Shown: positions 1-11,402 of the stretch, one piece after another
Position numbering within the stretch: position 1 is the stretch's first letter
How the letters are laid out: the number at the start of each line of letters is the position of its first letter
Origin: Desulfobacteraceae bacterium
Lineage (GTDB): Bacteria > Desulfobacterota > Desulfobacteria > Desulfobacterales > SURF-7
Direction: 5' to 3'
Assembly (NCBI GenBank): GCA_003599865.1
Contig: QZKS01000035.1
Coordinates: 40,605-104,604, forward strand
Length of the DNA stretch: 64,000 bases
Program-made: the position numbers and the translations under genes
Notes under the pieces: generated by a model
Seen by the model: the letters and a program-made list of their open reading frames with translations, nothing else
Database searches by the model: none
What the model was told of the DNA's origin: nothing

Positions 1-104
1 TGGGTATTGCGGAGGAAGAAAATCGACTGATTACCGGTGACCATATCGCTCTCATGGGAATCGGAAGCGGTCTGAACTGCACGATGATGAGTGTTACCTG
101 GTAA
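1..104 (+). CDS. 3-oxoacyl-ACP synthase III-like protein, C-terminal end (partial)
   Basis: Only the last 33 codons are in the window (frame starting at base 3, TAA at 102-104). The translation ends in GIGSGLNCTMMSVTW, the conserved C-terminal strand of KAS III (FabH)-like thiolases, where a Gly-rich loop precedes the final Met/Trp-rich strand. KAS III condenses acyl-CoA with malonyl-ACP to start fatty acid synthesis, but FabH-like paralogues also act in secondary metabolism and the catalytic Cys-His-Asn residues lie outside the window. It converges on dnaE with only 16 bp between stop codons. Confidence 0.7.
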   Translation, partial: GIAEEENRLITGDHIALMGIGSGLNCTMMSVTW

Positions 105-120
105 CTTGCAGGGCCTCAAG

Positions 121-3100
121 TCATGCGATCGTGAGCTTTTTCTTTTTGTTCCCGTGAAAGGTCTTTTTCTTTGGTGCAAGAGTTGCCTCGCTGCACACTG
201 TATCAACTGCCGGATATCCGAGAAGGGCGTTAATTTCCCGAATCATCCCTTCCGTGACCTTGAGCTTCAACTCCTCCGGCAGTTGCAGCACTGTTTCCGT
301 CGCACCTGGAATGACAAGATGGATATAACCTGTACACGTTCCGGGATTCGCCTTCAGAATGGAATGCAGCTTTTCCAGAACGGTCTTGTCTGCATTTTCC
401 AGTCCAACGGAAATATGGACGCCGGCGGTCCATGTTTCTTCAGCCTTTTCCATAGGCACCACCGACTCGGCAAGAAGCTTTACGCCCTTTTCATCCTTCT
501 GGACTTCGCCTTGTATCAGAATGGGAAAATCCGTTACCAGAAACTCCGATACCGCCTCATAAACATTCGGAAAAATTACGGCTTCCACAGCACCATGCAT
601 GTCCTCCAGATTGACAAATGCCATGAGATCACCCTTTTTGGTTCGAATGGTTTTCAGGCTGCTGACCGTACCGCCGATCCGTACCGCCGACAGCTCTTTC
701 ACTTCACCAATGGTCAAGGCGTTTGCATTGGTGAATTTTTCAATCAGCTCTGTATATTGATCCAGAGGATGCCCGGAAATATAAAAACCGAGAGCCTCTT
801 TCTCCAGATTTAACCGTTCCCTTTCGCTCCACTCACCGATATTGGCCATCGACGGCATGTTGATATTCAGTGATTTCCCTCCCCCCATATCAAACAGGCT
901 CAACTGTGGATCTGCCTTTTCCCTTTGAACGGTTTGTCCGTAATCCAATGCATCCTCCAGGGAAGCCATCATTTGAGAGCGATAATGACCGGTTGAATCA
1001 AACGCTCCGCATTTGATCAGGCTTTCCAGGACCCTTTTGTTCACCTTTCGCAAATCAACCCGTTCACAAAAATGAAAAAGGGAAGAAAACGGGCCGTTTT
1101 TTTTCCTTTCCTCAATGATCGCCTCAATGGCACCTTCCCCGACATTTTTTACGGCAACCAATCCAAAACGGATTTTCGATCCGGAAACCGTAAATTCCAC
1201 AACGCTTTCATTAATATCCGGCGGCAGCACTTGAATGGAATGACTCCGGCATTCTGCGATATATTTCACTACCCCGTCGATGGAATTCATTTCGCTGGTG
1301 AGAAGGGCAGCCATAAATTCAACCGGATAATGCGTTTTCAAATATGCGGTCTGATATGCGATCAGGGCATATGCCGCACTGTGGGACTTGTTGAATCCAT
1401 ATCCACCGAACTTCTCCATCAGGTCAAAAATCTTCTCCGCCTTATCCAAAGGCAGATGATTCTTCTTTGCCCCTTCCATGAAAAGCTTCCGGTGCTTTGC
1501 CATCATTTCGGCAATTTTCTTTCCCATGGCTTTCCGAAGACCGTCCGCATCTGCCATACTATAGCTGGCAAGTGCCCCGGCTATTTTCATAACCTGTTCC
1601 TGGTATAGAATAACGCCGTATGTCTCTTTCAATATGGGCTCAAGTTCCGGCAACAGATATTCTACGGGCTCACGGCCATGTTTTCGCTCCACATAATCGT
1701 CCACCATTCCGGAATCGAGCGGGCCGGGGCGATACAAGGCTACAAGAGCAGTAACATCCTCAAAGCATTCCGGTTTCAAACGAACCAGGAGGTCTTTCAT
1801 GCCGGAACTCTCCAACTGAAACACACCGGTCGTATCCCCTGCCGAGAGAAGTTTGTAGGTATCGGCATCATTGAAATCAATCTCCAGAAGATCCGGAGGC
1901 GTCTTTCCCTGTCCGCGAATCAACTGCAATGTATTTTCAATCACCGTAAGGTTGCGCAGACCCAGAAAATCGAACTTGACCAACCCGATCTGTTCCACCC
2001 GCTTCATATCAAACTGGGTGACAACCTCACCTTTCTTCCCTTTATATAACGGCAGGTATTCAACCAGTTTTTTATCCCCGATAACGACCCCGGCAGCGTG
2101 TGTCGAGGCATGCCTGGGAAGACCCTCCAGCACCCTGCAGATATTGATCAGCTGATCAACCTTTGGATCCTTCCGGGACAGCTCCATCAACTTGGGTTCC
2201 TGTTTCAGTGCATCGTCCAGACTGATATTCAATACATCCGGCACCATCTTGGCGATGGCATCCACCTCGCTGAGAGGAATATCCAGAGCCCGGCCCACAT
2301 CCCGGATGACAGCGCGTGTTTTGAGTTTTCCAAAGGTAATGATCTGGGCAACAAAATCACCACCTCCATAGCGCTCGACAACATACTTAAAAACTTTCTC
2401 TCTTCCATTGATGCAGAAATCCACATCAATATCCGGCATGCTGATACGGGAAGGATTCAGAAATCGTTCAAAAATCAACCCATGCTCTATGGGATCAAGA
2501 TCGGTAATGGCAAGGGAGTAAGCCACCATGCTGCCCGCAGCCGATCCCCTTCCCGGTCCTACCGGGATATGGTTTTCCTTTCCATATCGGATAAAATCGG
2601 CCACAATCAGAAAATAGCCGGGGAAACCCATTTCATTGATAATCTTAATCTCGTAATTCAGACGCTCATCATATACGGCCTGATCAAAATCCGGATTTTT
2701 GGCCCTGATCCGCTCAAGTCTTTTTTCATATCCTTTCCGGACCTCTCTCTCAAACAGCTCTTCCGTCGTGATTTCGGAGGATGCATCAAATTGAGGAAAA
2801 TGATAGGTTTCAAAATCGAATTCGATTTCACACCGTTCCGCAATCTTTGCCGTATTTTCAATGGCTCCGGGATAATGCCCCAGGGTTTTGATCATTTCTT
2901 CCCTGGATTTAAAATACAGCTGATCCGTACTGAAGCGAAACCGGTCCGCATCATTCACCGTTCTTCCGGTCTGGATGCACAACAGCACATCATGGGCATT
3001 GACATCCCCCTGGTCCAGATAATGACAGTCATTGGTTGCAACCATGGGAATGGATAACCTCCGGCTCATATCCAGAAGCGCCTGGTTTACCCGATCCTGA

Positions 3101-3657
3101 ATATCGATTCCGTTATACTGTACCTCTAAATAAAAATGGTCCTCCCCGAAAACATCCAGATAGAATCGGGCAGCATCATCTGCCTGTTCAATCTTTCCTT
3201 CCTGAATCAACCGGGGGATTTCTCCATGCAGACATGCGGAAAGGGCAATCAGACCATTGCTGTGTTGCCTCAGAATTGTCTTGTCGATCCGAGGCTTATA
3301 ATAAAAACCTTCCAGTTGTGCCACAGTGGTGAGTTTGCACAGATTGCGGTATCCTTCCTGGTTTTCGGCCAACAGCACCAGATGGGAAAGACCTTTGTTG
3401 TCAATTGCGGTTTTGTCGGCTATCGTGCGGGGTGCAATATAGCATTCACATCCGATGATGGGCTTGAGGCCTGCTTTTTTCGCTTTTTCATAAAATTCAA
3501 TGGTTCCGAACATGGTGCCATGATCGGTAACCGCAACAGAATCCATTCCATATTCAATGGCCCTTTTAAAAAGCGGATCCAGCCGAATCGCACCATCCAG
3601 AAGGCTGTATTGGGTGTGAACGTGGAGATGAACAAATTTTTGATCTGTCTGAGGCAT
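121..3657 (-). CDS. dnaE: DNA polymerase III subunit alpha
   Basis: Replicative polymerase catalytic subunit, about 1178 aa, the usual DnaE1 length. The N-terminal PHP domain opens with FVHLHVHTQYSLLDGA. The palm carries PDIDVDF near residue 410, supplying two catalytic aspartates. The fingers, a helix-hairpin-helix region and an OB fold near residue 1000 (VRIGGTVSSLKT) follow, with a short basic tail. An upstream TTG at 3672 overlaps the guaB stop as TTGA, giving five more residues. I prefer the ATG at 3657 because homologues begin just before the PHP motif, but no strong ribosome site separates the two. It lies directly downstream of guaB and is probably cotranscribed with it. Confidence 0.97.
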   Translation of the reverse strand: MPQTDQKFVHLHVHTQYSLLDGAIRLDPLFKRAIEYGMDSVAVTDHGTMFGTIEFYEKAKKAGLKPIIGCECYIAPRTIADKTAIDNKGLSHLVLLAENQEGYRNLCKLTTVAQLEGFYYKPRIDKTILRQHSNGLIALSACLHGEIPRLIQEGKIEQADDAARFYLDVFGEDHFYLEVQYNGIDIQDRVNQALLDMSRRLSIPMVATNDCHYLDQGDVNAHDVLLCIQTGRTVNDADRFRFSTDQLYFKSREEMIKTLGHYPGAIENTAKIAERCEIEFDFETYHFPQFDASSEITTEELFEREVRKGYEKRLERIRAKNPDFDQAVYDERLNYEIKIINEMGFPGYFLIVADFIRYGKENHIPVGPGRGSAAGSMVAYSLAITDLDPIEHGLIFERFLNPSRISMPDIDVDFCINGREKVFKYVVERYGGGDFVAQIITFGKLKTRAVIRDVGRALDIPLSEVDAIAKMVPDVLNISLDDALKQEPKLMELSRKDPKVDQLINICRVLEGLPRHASTHAAGVVIGDKKLVEYLPLYKGKKGEVVTQFDMKRVEQIGLVKFDFLGLRNLTVIENTLQLIRGQGKTPPDLLEIDFNDADTYKLLSAGDTTGVFQLESSGMKDLLVRLKPECFEDVTALVALYRPGPLDSGMVDDYVERKHGREPVEYLLPELEPILKETYGVILYQEQVMKIAGALASYSMADADGLRKAMGKKIAEMMAKHRKLFMEGAKKNHLPLDKAEKIFDLMEKFGGYGFNKSHSAAYALIAYQTAYLKTHYPVEFMAALLTSEMNSIDGVVKYIAECRSHSIQVLPPDINESVVEFTVSGSKIRFGLVAVKNVGEGAIEAIIEERKKNGPFSSLFHFCERVDLRKVNKRVLESLIKCGAFDSTGHYRSQMMASLEDALDYGQTVQREKADPQLSLFDMGGGKSLNINMPSMANIGEWSERERLNLEKEALGFYISGHPLDQYTELIEKFTNANALTIGEVKELSAVRIGGTVSSLKTIRTKKGDLMAFVNLEDMHGAVEAVIFPNVYEAVSEFLVTDFPILIQGEVQKDEKGVKLLAESVVPMEKAEETWTAGVHISVGLENADKTVLEKLHSILKANPGTCTGYIHLVIPGATETVLQLPEELKLKVTEGMIREINALLGYPAVDTVCSEATLAPKKKTFHGNKKKKLTIA

Positions 3658-3668
3658 TTGAACCAGTA

Positions 3669-5502
<1,834 letters not shown>

Positions 5503-6114
5503 ATGCTGATCATCATAAACCCTATCAACCCACAGGATCGATTAATTCAACAGGTGGTTGCCTGCCTGAAAAAAGGTGGGATTATCGCATATCCAACCGA
5601 TACTTACTATGGGATTGGTTGTGACATCCTGAACAAAAGGGCAATTGAAAAAATTTACAGCCTGAAACAGAGAGATCGCGACAAGCCATTCAGCTTTATC
5701 TGTTCCGATCTCAAAAATATCAGCCAGTATGCCAAGGTTACCAATTATGCATATAAAACCATGAAACGTCTGCTGCCGGGACCGTATACGTTTATTCTGG
5801 AAGGATCACGGATGGTACCCAAAATCATGCTGACCAAACGAAAAACCGCCGGCATCCGGGTTCCCGACAATCAGATTTGCATTTCGCTGGTAACGGCTCT
5901 CGGGAACTCTATCATCTCAACCAGTGCCACCAAGCCGGATGGCGCCCTGTTTCATGACCCTTCGTTGATTCACGACTATTTTGGAAATCGGATTGATATT
6001 GTTATTGATGGTGGCCCGATTGAAGGAAAACCATCGAGTGTTATCAAACTTATCGATGATAAACCGGAAATCATCCGCAGGGGTCAGGGGGATGTGAGTA
6101 TTTTTGAATCCTGA
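5503..6114 (+). CDS. Sua5/YciO/YrdC family protein (threonylcarbamoyl-AMP synthase-like)
   Basis: A 203-aa single-domain YrdC fold. The N-terminal KKGGIIAYPTDTYYGIGCD and SLKQRDRDKPFSFICSD match the nucleotide-binding core, and KRKTAGIRVPDNQICISL and ISTSATKPDGA match later core motifs. Family members form threonylcarbamoyl-AMP from threonine, bicarbonate and ATP for tRNA t6A37. The sequence reads closer to the YciO branch, whose role is less certain, and the Sua5 C-terminal domain is absent. It converges on sppA with a 2-bp gap. Confidence 0.85.
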   Translation: MLIIINPINPQDRLIQQVVACLKKGGIIAYPTDTYYGIGCDILNKRAIEKIYSLKQRDRDKPFSFICSDLKNISQYAKVTNYAYKTMKRLLPGPYTFILEGSRMVPKIMLTKRKTAGIRVPDNQICISLVTALGNSIISTSATKPDGALFHDPSLIHDYFGNRIDIVIDGGPIEGKPSSVIKLIDDKPEIIRRGQGDVSIFES

Positions 6115-6116
6115 TA

Positions 6117-7013
6117 CTATCCATTCCCGGGCTGGAATAAATAACCGGAAGTAATATGAGACCGGAATGTATTTTCAAATATCTGCCTGACGGATGAACC
6201 CATCATTTCCTTTAACAGGTCGATTCCCTTTTCTTCCGGATAGATTCTGGATATTTTTCCCTTGATACCACCAAGCCTTCCTGCCCACTCAATCGCATCC
6301 TCAAGATTTCCAAGGCGATCAACCAGCCCTAGTCCTTTGGCTTCTTCCCCGGTGAATATGCGACCGTCAGCCAGGGACATCATTTCCTGAAGATCCATGG
6401 ATCTCCCTTTGGATGCGTCTTTTACAAACTGATGGTGGATCTGATCGACAAAACCCTGCAACAGCTTTTTCTCCGTTGTGGTCATTTCCCGGACCGGCGA
6501 TCCCATGTCTTTGAATTCACCGCTTTTAATCACGACCGGTATCAGTCCGATTTTCTGAAAAATTTCCTGGAAATTGGTATATCCCATAATGACACCGATA
6601 CTTCCGGTAATGGTGCCGGGGTTTGCCATAATCCCGTTCGACCCGGCAGCGATATAGTAACCTCCCGATGCAGCAACCGCACCCATGGAAGTAATGACTT
6701 TTTTCTGCTTTGCGGTTTTTCGAACTTCATGAAATATTTCCTGAGAGGGGCCTACGCCTCCTCCCGGAGAATCAATACGAAGCACAATGGCCTTTACCGA
6801 ATCATCCTCTCGAAAGGTTTTTATATTTTCAATGATGGATTTTGAATCGATAATCACACCCGTAATCTCAACAATGCCGACCTTTTCACCGGAAACAAAC
6901 GTACTGCTTTTGCTTCCTGATTTAAAAATCAGGGAAATCAGAACAACAAAACTGAACGTGGTGATCGACATGGTGATCATAAAAAAAAGATAAGGATGTC
7001 TGCGGGAAAACAT
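6117..7013 (-). CDS. sppA: Signal peptide peptidase SppA, 36K type
   Basis: Membrane serine protease that degrades cleaved signal peptides. The 298-aa length fits the short SppA class with a single Clp-like domain. An N-terminal membrane segment (about residues 9-30) anchors it. GAVAASGGYYIAAGSN contains the nucleophilic Ser, and GEFKDMGSPVREMT contains the general-base Lys, giving the Ser/Lys dyad of this family. A strong ribosome site (AGGAGGG) precedes the ATG. It stands alone, separated from rpsA by a palindromic repeat and the rpsA terminator. Confidence 0.95.
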   Translation of the reverse strand: MFSRRHPYLFFMITMSITTFSFVVLISLIFKSGSKSSTFVSGEKVGIVEITGVIIDSKSIIENIKTFREDDSVKAIVLRIDSPGGGVGPSQEIFHEVRKTAKQKKVITSMGAVAASGGYYIAAGSNGIMANPGTITGSIGVIMGYTNFQEIFQKIGLIPVVIKSGEFKDMGSPVREMTTTEKKLLQGFVDQIHHQFVKDASKGRSMDLQEMMSLADGRIFTGEEAKGLGLVDRLGNLEDAIEWAGRLGGIKGKISRIYPEEKGIDLLKEMMGSSVRQIFENTFRSHITSGYLFQPGNG

Positions 7014-7053
7014 GATAGCTCAAACCCTCCTGTCAACTGATTGTTTCAGTATT

Positions 7054-7177
7054 GACGGCTTCGTAAAAAGCCCAATATCTGCGTTGCGCTGCATCCCTCG
7101 TCACTGCGGCGTACGACAAGTACGCCTCATTACTCGGGATTTGCACGCCTTGATCTTGAACTTTTTACAAAACCGTC
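7054..7177. repeat. Imperfect 124-bp palindromic intergenic repeat
   Basis: The ends are inverted copies: GACGGCTTCGTAAAAAG at the left and the complement of GACGGTTTTGTAAAAAG at the right. The centre is a perfect hairpin at 7108-7126 (GGCGTAC, loop GACAA, GTACGCC). The arms between pair imperfectly. The element lies just upstream of the sppA ribosome site. I recall similar TACGCCTCAT-containing palindromes scattered through sulfate-reducer genomes, so it is probably a copy of a dispersed REP- or MITE-like repeat. No second copy was noticed in this window. Confidence 0.8.
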
Positions 7178-7261
7178 TCAATTTTGACTTTTTACGAGTG
7201 CATCAGTATTGGCTTGTAAAAAATGGTTCCTGTATGCAAGCGTAAGGGTGTTTCCGGATGG

Positions 7262-7298
7262 AAAAGAAAAAAAAGGCGCCGAGAGTTTCCCCGGCGCC
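7262..7298 (-). terminator. Rho-independent terminator of rpsA
   Basis: On the minus strand a perfect 7-bp GC stem (CGGCGCC, 10-base loop, GGCGCCG; 7275-7298) is followed by a run of eight T before TTCTTTT. It lies 36 bp past the rpsA stop codon. Confidence 0.9.
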
Positions 7299-7333
7299 GA
7301 CTTCATGGATCAAAATATCACTTAGAGGAAAAA

Positions 7334-9187
7334 CTACTCTTCCGATTTTTCTTCCGATACCGGATCCGATATTTTTTTGGATGATTTTTTCTCTGCGGTG
7401 TCGCCTGTTTTTTCTTTGAGGCTTTCGCTCAGAATCTCACCAAACGAAGAAGTTGCCGGTTTCATGTTGGTCACATAATCCTTGAGCAGACTTTCTTCAT
7501 CATCAAACTCAAGCCGTTTGATGGAAAGGCCGATTCTTCGCTCCTCCGTATTGACGTTCATCACCTTGGCCGTCAACTCTTCGCCGACATTGTATTGTCC
7601 CACAGGAGTTTTGATCTTTTCCTTGCTGATCTCGGATACGTGTACCAAGCCTTCGATTCCTTCCTCCAGCTCAACAAAAATTCCAAAATCGGTAATATTG
7701 GTCACAATGCCGCTGATTTCCTTGCCGACTTCGTATCTTTCTTTCACGGTCTTCCAAGGATCGGGATGCAGCTGTTTGATGCCTAATGAAAAACGTTCGC
7801 TTCCCTTGTCGATATCCAATACAATGGCCTGAACCACATCCCCTTTTTTATACACCTCAGATGGATGTTTGATCCGCTTGGTCCAGGAAATATCCGAAAT
7901 ATGAACCAGACCATCGATGTCGTCATCGATACCGATGAACAAACCGAAATCGGTTATATTTTTGATCTTCCCTTCAATGGTTGTTCCAATCGGATATTTC
8001 TCGCTGATCACTTCCCACGGGTTGGGTGCAACCTGTTTCATACCGAGAGAAATTCTTCTGTTTTCCGGACGGATATCCAGCACCAGCGCTTCAATTTTAT
8101 CGCCTGCATTGACGACCTTGGATGGATGCCTGATTTTTCTTGTCCATGACATTTCCGAAACATGGATCAAACCCTCAACACCCTCTTCCAGTTCAACAAA
8201 TGCGCCATAATCCGTTAAACTGACAACGGTTCCGGTGACCCGCGATCCAACCGCATATTTTTTAGATGCAATGGTCCAGGGATCCGGAGTAAGCTGTTTC
8301 ATTCCCAGGGAGACGCGTTCTTTTTCCAGGTCAAAAGAGAGAACCTTTACATCAATTTCATCCCCGATCGTAAACAGTTCCGAAGGATGTTTTACACGGC
8401 CCCAGGAGATATCGGTAATATGAAGAAGCCCGTCAACACCGCCCAGATCCACAAAAACGCCATATTCAGTGATATTTTTCACCGTCCCCTTCATGACCTG
8501 CCCTTCGGTAATGGAGGAAAGTGTCGTGCTTCTCTTGGATTCACGTTCCGATTCCAGGATCGCCCTTCTGGAAAGCACGATATTGCTGCGCTTGCGATTG
8601 TATTTTAATATCTTGAAGGACAGGGTCTGCCCCACCATTTCATCCAGGTTCCGAATCGGCCTCAAATCAGCCTGTGATCCCGGAAGGAATGCCTGCAATC
8701 CCACGTCAACGGAAAAGCCTCCTTTTACACGGCTGACAATAACACCTTCAACCGTTCCGTCTGCCTCATAGGTTTCACGAATCGATTCCCAGACCTTGAC
8801 TTTAGCTGCTTTTTCTTTTGACAGGACGACGCGTTCCTCTTCCTCATCCCAGAATTCAACCATCACCTCGACTTCATCATTGATGTTGGCCTGAATCTCA
8901 CCGTTTTCATCTTTAAACTCATGAATTCTGATCTGTCCTTCGGACTTGTACCCAATGTCAACCAGAACATAATCCTTGTCCACGGCAATAATCCTGCCGG
9001 TCACGACCTCGCCCTCTGCAAAGCGTTTAAAACTTTCTTCATACATGCTCATCAGGCTTTCCATGGTTTCTTCTTTCTGAACGCCTTCCGACCGGTCTGC
9101 ATCAACAGATGAATCATTTGTGGACATAGCTTGTAATTCCGATAAATTGTTTTGGTTTACTTTTTCGTTGTTTGTCATCTCTTCCAT
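7334..9187 (-). CDS. rpsA: 30S ribosomal protein S1
   Basis: A 617-aa protein with six S1 OB-fold repeats from about residue 50 to 570, recognisable by recurring units such as GTVKNITEYGVFVDLGGVDG, GTVVSLTDYGAFVELEEGVE and GIVTNITDFGIFVELEEGIE. Repeats 3-6 are the most regular (GLLHITDISW, GLIHVSEMSW, GLVHISDISW, GLVHVSEISK), as expected for the mRNA-binding half. The N-terminal repeats bind the ribosome in this family. The C-terminus is a charged Ser/Lys/Glu tail. It lies downstream of cmk, a common bacterial order, but a 306-bp gap suggests its own promoter. Confidence 0.97.
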   Translation of the reverse strand: MEEMTNNEKVNQNNLSELQAMSTNDSSVDADRSEGVQKEETMESLMSMYEESFKRFAEGEVVTGRIIAVDKDYVLVDIGYKSEGQIRIHEFKDENGEIQANINDEVEVMVEFWDEEEERVVLSKEKAAKVKVWESIRETYEADGTVEGVIVSRVKGGFSVDVGLQAFLPGSQADLRPIRNLDEMVGQTLSFKILKYNRKRSNIVLSRRAILESERESKRSTTLSSITEGQVMKGTVKNITEYGVFVDLGGVDGLLHITDISWGRVKHPSELFTIGDEIDVKVLSFDLEKERVSLGMKQLTPDPWTIASKKYAVGSRVTGTVVSLTDYGAFVELEEGVEGLIHVSEMSWTRKIRHPSKVVNAGDKIEALVLDIRPENRRISLGMKQVAPNPWEVISEKYPIGTTIEGKIKNITDFGLFIGIDDDIDGLVHISDISWTKRIKHPSEVYKKGDVVQAIVLDIDKGSERFSLGIKQLHPDPWKTVKERYEVGKEISGIVTNITDFGIFVELEEGIEGLVHVSEISKEKIKTPVGQYNVGEELTAKVMNVNTEERRIGLSIKRLEFDDEESLLKDYVTNMKPATSSFGEILSESLKEKTGDTAEKKSSKKISDPVSEEKSEE

Positions 9188-9493
9188 TAATAAAAATTCC
9201 CCCTTAGCCTTATTTTTTTTTGTTCCGATCCGTAAAGATGGAACAAGACGGGATATATATCAGAGTGCATAATAAAACACAATGGATTATTGATAAGAAT
9301 GTCAATTGGGCGAATATTTTTGACGGAAATTCTGAGGAAATACCGAACGGTGATGCATCGCAAAGTGGATTGAATAACAATATCAGCTTATTCTGTTTTT
9401 TTAAACCGCTGTTTCAAAAGCAGGCGCATGCACCCGATATTGAAAAGCAATGACGGAAAAGTGTTTTTTGTCCGAATGGGTGGAAGGATCTTA
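9188..9493. other. rpsA upstream region
   Basis: 306 bp between cmk and rpsA, clearly more AT-rich than its flanks. It probably holds the rpsA promoter and leader. An AAGGGGG ribosome site lies about 11 bases before the rpsA ATG. S1 represses its own translation in other bacteria, but I see no clear structured leader here. Confidence 0.5.
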
Positions 9494-10177
9494 TCAGATC
9501 CGGCCCTGTTTCCTGCCGGTAATGGTTTGCATCATTTTTTCAATCACTGCATCCAGGGTCAGATCCGTGGTGTCGATACGGACAGCATCCTCTGCAGCCT
9601 TCAATGGAGCAACCGCCCGCGTGCTGTCATTGGTGTCTCTCCTGATAATATCGTTTTCCACCTGTTCCAGGGTCTGAGTGGAACTGCCTTTCATTTCATG
9701 GAACCTTCTGATCGCCCTTGTATGGGGAGAGGCATCCAGAAAAAATTTAACCTCCGCCTCAGGGAAAACCACCGTCCCCATATCTCTTCCCTCAAACACC
9801 ACCTGCTTTTCCCGACCGATCTCCCGCTGCATACCCAGAAGAAATTCGCGAACTACCGGTCTTGCGGAAATCGCCGATGCCATCATGGTGATTTCCGGAG
9901 TGCGGATCTTGTCTGTGATATCCCGTTCACCGGAAAACAGCCGCAACTGTTTTTCAACCAGTTCAAATCGAAAGGAAAGCTGACGGCACATCTCCCGGAT
10001 CGCGTTATCGTCTTCTGAAGAGATCCCCCGGCGGACAGCCTCAAACGCGACACCACGATACAGGGCGCCGGTGTCGATATAGCGGTAGCCCAGCCGGCCT
10101 GCCAGCATTTTGCTGACGGTTGTTTTTCCGGCACCTGCCGGACCATCGATGGTGATTAAAAAATGCTCCGCTTTCAT
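9494..10177 (-). CDS. cmk: Cytidylate kinase
   Basis: Phosphorylates CMP and dCMP to the diphosphates using ATP. The 227-aa sequence starts with the P-loop ITIDGPAGAGKTTVSK and contains YIDTGALYRGVA (substrate contact), VFEGRDMGTVVFP and FFLDASPHTRAIRR, all standard Cmk motifs. The start overlaps the hisC stop by 4 bp (ATGA), indicating translational coupling. A ribosome site (AAGGTG) lies inside the hisC end. Confidence 0.97.
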   Translation of the reverse strand: MKAEHFLITIDGPAGAGKTTVSKMLAGRLGYRYIDTGALYRGVAFEAVRRGISSEDDNAIREMCRQLSFRFELVEKQLRLFSGERDITDKIRTPEITMMASAISARPVVREFLLGMQREIGREKQVVFEGRDMGTVVFPEAEVKFFLDASPHTRAIRRFHEMKGSSTQTLEQVENDIIRRDTNDSTRAVAPLKAAEDAVRIDTTDLTLDAVIEKMMQTITGRKQGRI

Positions 10178-11256
10178 AACACCTTCTCCAATGCTTTGAA
10201 AAAACGCTCATTTTCACTTTTCAGTCCAATGGTAAGGCGGATATAATCCGGAAACCCATAGGATGTCATGGATCTTACAATCACACCTTCCTGTAACAAT
10301 TTTTGAAAAACCAAATCGGCATTCCCGACATTGATCATCAAAAAATTGGCCTGGGATGGTAAATAAGAAAGACCCATCCGGTCAAGAACCGTATAGCTGA
10401 AGTCCAGCCCGTCATGAACCAGCGCCAGTGTTTTTTCCAGAAAATCAATATCATCAAGCGCTGCTGTGGCTGCATGCTGCGCCAGAGTGTTCACGTTGAA
10501 CGGCTGCCTGACCCGGTGAAGCAGGCTGCTGATCCGGGTATCCATGAACCCGTAGCCGATTCTCAGGCCGGCAAGACCATAGGCCTTTGAAAATGTGCGC
10601 AGAATCACAATACGTGCGTCTGTTTTCAAATGGGACAGGCTATACAGGGATGACGAATCCCTTACAAACTCAATATAGGCCTCATCCAGAACCACAATAA
10701 CCTGTTCCGGAATTCTTTTCAGAAACGCACAAAAATCATTTTCCGTGATTATACTGCCGGTCGGATTGTTGGGATGGGTGATGAAAATCATCCTGGTCTT
10801 TTCCGTCACCATCTCCGTCATGGCGTCCAGATCAATTGCAAACAAAGACAAGGGAACCATGACAGGAGTTGCGCCTGCAACCTGAACCATAATCTCATAC
10901 ATCAGAAAGGAGGGAAAAGGCATGATCGCTTCATCTCCGGGCTGTAAAAAAGCCTTTGTCAGCATGCCGATGATGTCATCCGATCCATTCCCGAGAACCA
11001 TATTTTCGGGCGGTATATTGTATTTTTCCGAAAGCTTCCGGGTGAGATAGTAACCGCCGCCTTCCGGATATCGGTTCACCTTCCGGAGTTCCTTCTGCAC
11101 CGCTGCCATCGCCTTTGGCGAAGGCCCCAGCGGATTTTCATTGGATGCCAGTTTAATTGAATTCCGGATTCCCATCTCCCGTTCCAGCTCTTCCATCGGT
11201 TTTCCCGGAACATAGGGTTTAATTCCGGCGATATATTCAGGCGCTTGCACTTTCAT
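10174..11256 (-). CDS. hisC: Histidinol-phosphate aminotransferase
   Basis: PLP-dependent class I/II aminotransferase of histidine synthesis, converting imidazole-acetol phosphate to histidinol phosphate. KLASNENPLGPSPKAM is the HisC N-terminal substrate motif, LGNGSDDIIGML the cofactor loop, and RTFSKAYGLAGLRIGYG carries the PLP-binding Lys. I chose the ATG at 11256 (360 aa) because GGAAAGG lies 8-10 bases upstream. An ATG at 11286 would add ten residues. No other his genes are here. Some HisC proteins also act on aromatic amino acids. Confidence 0.93.
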   Translation of the reverse strand: MKVQAPEYIAGIKPYVPGKPMEELEREMGIRNSIKLASNENPLGPSPKAMAAVQKELRKVNRYPEGGGYYLTRKLSEKYNIPPENMVLGNGSDDIIGMLTKAFLQPGDEAIMPFPSFLMYEIMVQVAGATPVMVPLSLFAIDLDAMTEMVTEKTRMIFITHPNNPTGSIITENDFCAFLKRIPEQVIVVLDEAYIEFVRDSSSLYSLSHLKTDARIVILRTFSKAYGLAGLRIGYGFMDTRISSLLHRVRQPFNVNTLAQHAATAALDDIDFLEKTLALVHDGLDFSYTVLDRMGLSYLPSQANFLMINVGNADLVFQKLLQEGVIVRSMTSYGFPDYIRLTIGLKSENERFFKALEKVL

Positions 11257-11402
11257 GTCATGTTTCCTTTCCGGCAATCCGGTCATTGAATCTTCGCGCT
11301 TATATTATGTTTGCCTGCATTTTTCAAATCTTTTGTTTTCCTGGAAAATCATATTTGCTATGGTAACCGGAAAATAACACCTAACGGACAGGATGCAAAA
11401 AT

